DNA from: CAYSRC01 sp964446385
GTDB lineage: Bacteria > Bacillota > Clostridia > Oscillospirales > Ruminococcaceae
Assembly: GCA_964446385.1 (NCBI GenBank)
Contig: CAYUOH010000004.1
Span: 79,504 to 143,503, forward strand
Reading direction: 5' to 3'
DNA: 64,000 nucleotides
The position numbers and the translations under genes were made by a program. The notes below the pieces were generated by a model. It saw only the letters and a list, made by a program, of their open reading frames with translations, did no database searches and had not been told where the DNA came from. Shown here piece after piece: positions 62,862-64,000 of the stretch (positions within the stretch are counted from its first letter, which is position 1; each line of letters begins with the position of its first letter).

Positions 62862-63704
62862 ATGGCCGCTCTGGTACTACAAACCGATTTTGGTCTTTCT
62901 GACGGTGCCGTCTGCGCAATGTACGGCGTGGCCGAAAGTGTCAACCCCACTTTGCGCATAAGGGATCTTACACACGATATCGAACCATATAATATCTGGG
63001 AGGCAAGTTACCGTCTTATCCAGTCGATTGACTACTGGCCTGCCGGCACAGTATTTGTATCGGTTGTAGATCCAGGCGTAGGGTCCGACCGACGCAGTAT
63101 CGTTGTAGAGACTAAGGACAACAAGTATGTAATCACGCCCGACAACGGCACGCTTACACATCTCAACCGTCTTCGTGAGATAAAAGCCGTACGTCTTGTC
63201 GATGAAAATATCAACCGCCTTCCGGACAGTGGCGACACATACACGTTTCACGGCCGTGACATCTACGCTTTCACAGGCGCCCGTCTTGCATCGGGCATTA
63301 TTGATTTTGAGGACGTCGGCCCCCTGGTACCCAACGATTCGATAATCACACTTCCGGTGCTGGAACCCGTTAGGACCGGTAATGTAATTCAAGGTACAAT
63401 AGACGTACTGGATATACGTTTCGGAAGTATATGGACCAACATTTCACACGAAATGTTCAACAATCTGGGAATATCCTACGGAGACAGGTTGCTTGTTAAA
63501 ATATGGAACGATACCCGCTCGGTATACCAGAACTTCATAACCTTCGCTCGTTCCTTCGCGGAGGTTGCCGTTGGTGAGACACTCGTGTACATCAATTCGC
63601 TCGGCTACCTTGCCGTGGCTATAAATCTCGGATCATTCGGCAGAGCCTACAATATCGGTACAGGCAACAGTTGGCACATCAGCATACAGAAATCGGATTT
63701 TTAG
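62862..63704 (+). CDS. SAM hydroxide adenosyltransferase (DUF62 family)
   Basis: Splits S-adenosylmethionine with water into adenosine and methionine; relative of fluorinase and chlorinase. The 280 residues show LQTDFGLSDGAV at the start, VVDPGVGSDRRSIVV with the conserved Asp and Arg, TPDNGTLT, and TFHGRDIYA with the His. There is no sign of the fluorinase loop. GGAGG precedes the ATG. It is followed after 41 bp, including a small AGGCAT/ATGCCT hairpin, by an ECF S-component. Such pairs recur in Firmicutes, hinting at linked transport of a related compound. Confidence 0.9.
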   Translation: MAALVLQTDFGLSDGAVCAMYGVAESVNPTLRIRDLTHDIEPYNIWEASYRLIQSIDYWPAGTVFVSVVDPGVGSDRRSIVVETKDNKYVITPDNGTLTHLNRLREIKAVRLVDENINRLPDSGDTYTFHGRDIYAFTGARLASGIIDFEDVGPLVPNDSIITLPVLEPVRTGNVIQGTIDVLDIRFGSIWTNISHEMFNNLGISYGDRLLVKIWNDTRSVYQNFITFARSFAEVAVGETLVYINSLGYLAVAINLGSFGRAYNIGTGNSWHISIQKSDF

Positions 63705-63745
63705 GCATGGAAATGCCTTAAAAAATAATCATAAGGAGAAATATT

Positions 63746-64000
63746 ATGAATATCAATGACAAAAGACTCTGGAAGATTGACGTAAAAACTATCGTCGCAA
63801 TCGGCATCGGCGCTGCCCTGTTCTTTGTTCTTGGCCGTTTTGTTGCAATTCCCAGCCCTGTACCCAATACAAGCATCTGTATTCAGTATGGTCTACTGGC
63901 CTTTATGGCTGCTTGCTTCGGTCCCATCGCCGGCGCACTCATCGGCCTTATCGGGCATTTCCTCATCGACCTCAGCTGGGGTTACGGAATCTGGTGGAGC
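63746..64000 (+). CDS. UPF0397 ECF transporter S-component, cut by the window end
   Basis: Membrane substrate-binding subunit of an ECF transporter, 85 residues visible. The sequence TIVAIGIGAALFFVLGRF, IPSPVPNTSICIQYG and GPIAGALIGLIGHFLIDL is the UPF0397 signature. AAGGAG precedes the ATG at 63746. The substrate of this family is not settled; UPF0397 genes are often followed by the ATPase and T genes, which would lie beyond the window. Confidence 0.88.
   Translation, partial: MNINDKRLWKIDVKTIVAIGIGAALFFVLGRFVAIPSPVPNTSICIQYGLLAFMAACFGPIAGALIGLIGHFLIDLSWGYGIWWS

Noticed and set aside
1..64000. CRISPR arrays, prophage or toxin-antitoxin modules
   Set aside because: No regularly spaced repeats, phage structural genes or paired small toxin genes were seen on either strand.

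Overview
This window looks like a chromosomal segment of an anaerobic, Gram-positive Clostridia bacterium, probably from the Oscillospirales/Ruminococcaceae area. That placement is an inference. It rests on Firmicutes-specific genes (hprK, whiA, rapZ, remA, DUF1385, DUF4364, DUF951, a PASTA kinase/PP2C pair), a two-gene minimal SUF operon, the gene orders, and moderate base composition. Nearly all of the window is housekeeping sequence. I found no prophage, intact insertion sequence, CRISPR array or integrase.

Layout. 1-8.8 kb (minus): a run of genes ending in recA, made of a GH25 lysozyme, an amidohydrolase, a lipoprotein, a response regulator and histidine kinase, a DUF1385 protein, prmC and recA (cut by the window edge). 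8.9-13.6 kb: an Mrp-type Fe-S carrier, tRNA-Thr(CGT), a HAD phosphatase, the minimal sufC-sufB operon, and a membrane-anchored SGNH hydrolase. 13.7-23.8 kb (minus): hprK-murB-rapZ-whiA-dnaE-pfkA-ligA behind a near-consensus promoter. This is the classical Firmicutes cluster, but yvcK and HPr are absent. 23.9-26.0 kb: nrdR, asnS and tRNA-Ser(GGA). 26.0-29.9 kb is the only accessory-looking part. It holds an ammonium transporter fused to a P-II domain, a small membrane protein, a leader with tandem hairpins, and two long gene-free stretches.

29.9-32.5 kb is a vitamin B6 salvage locus: a C-terminally shortened MocR/PdxR regulator divergent from an ECF S-component and a pyridoxal kinase. 32.6-45.7 kb (minus) is the yicC-remA-gmk-rpoZ-priA-def-fmt-rsmB-rlmN-prpC-pknB-rsgA-plsC translation and cell-envelope cluster, under one strong promoter. 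45.8-49 kb (minus) holds a three-gene biotin-dependent carboxyltransferase set (12S-like, 1.3S-like, 5S-like) with no sodium-pump subunit. 49.2-56.7 kb (plus) holds upp, DUF951, prfA, a Sua5-type synthase, a coaE/M18 aminopeptidase in-frame fusion and pepF, with a DUF4364 gene on minus. 56.8-62.6 kb (minus) is a complete oppA-BCDF oligopeptide transporter, which pairs with the M18 and M3 peptidases for peptide use. 62.8-64 kb (plus) is a SAM hydroxide adenosyltransferase followed by a UPF0397 ECF S-component cut by the window end.

The best candidates for a second look are the coaE-M18 fusion with an internal ribosome binding site, the pump-less transcarboxylase-like cluster with diverged catalytic loops, the amt-P-II leader that can fold two exclusive ways, and the shortened PLP-binding regulator of the B6 locus. 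I did not find a clearly new multi-gene system.
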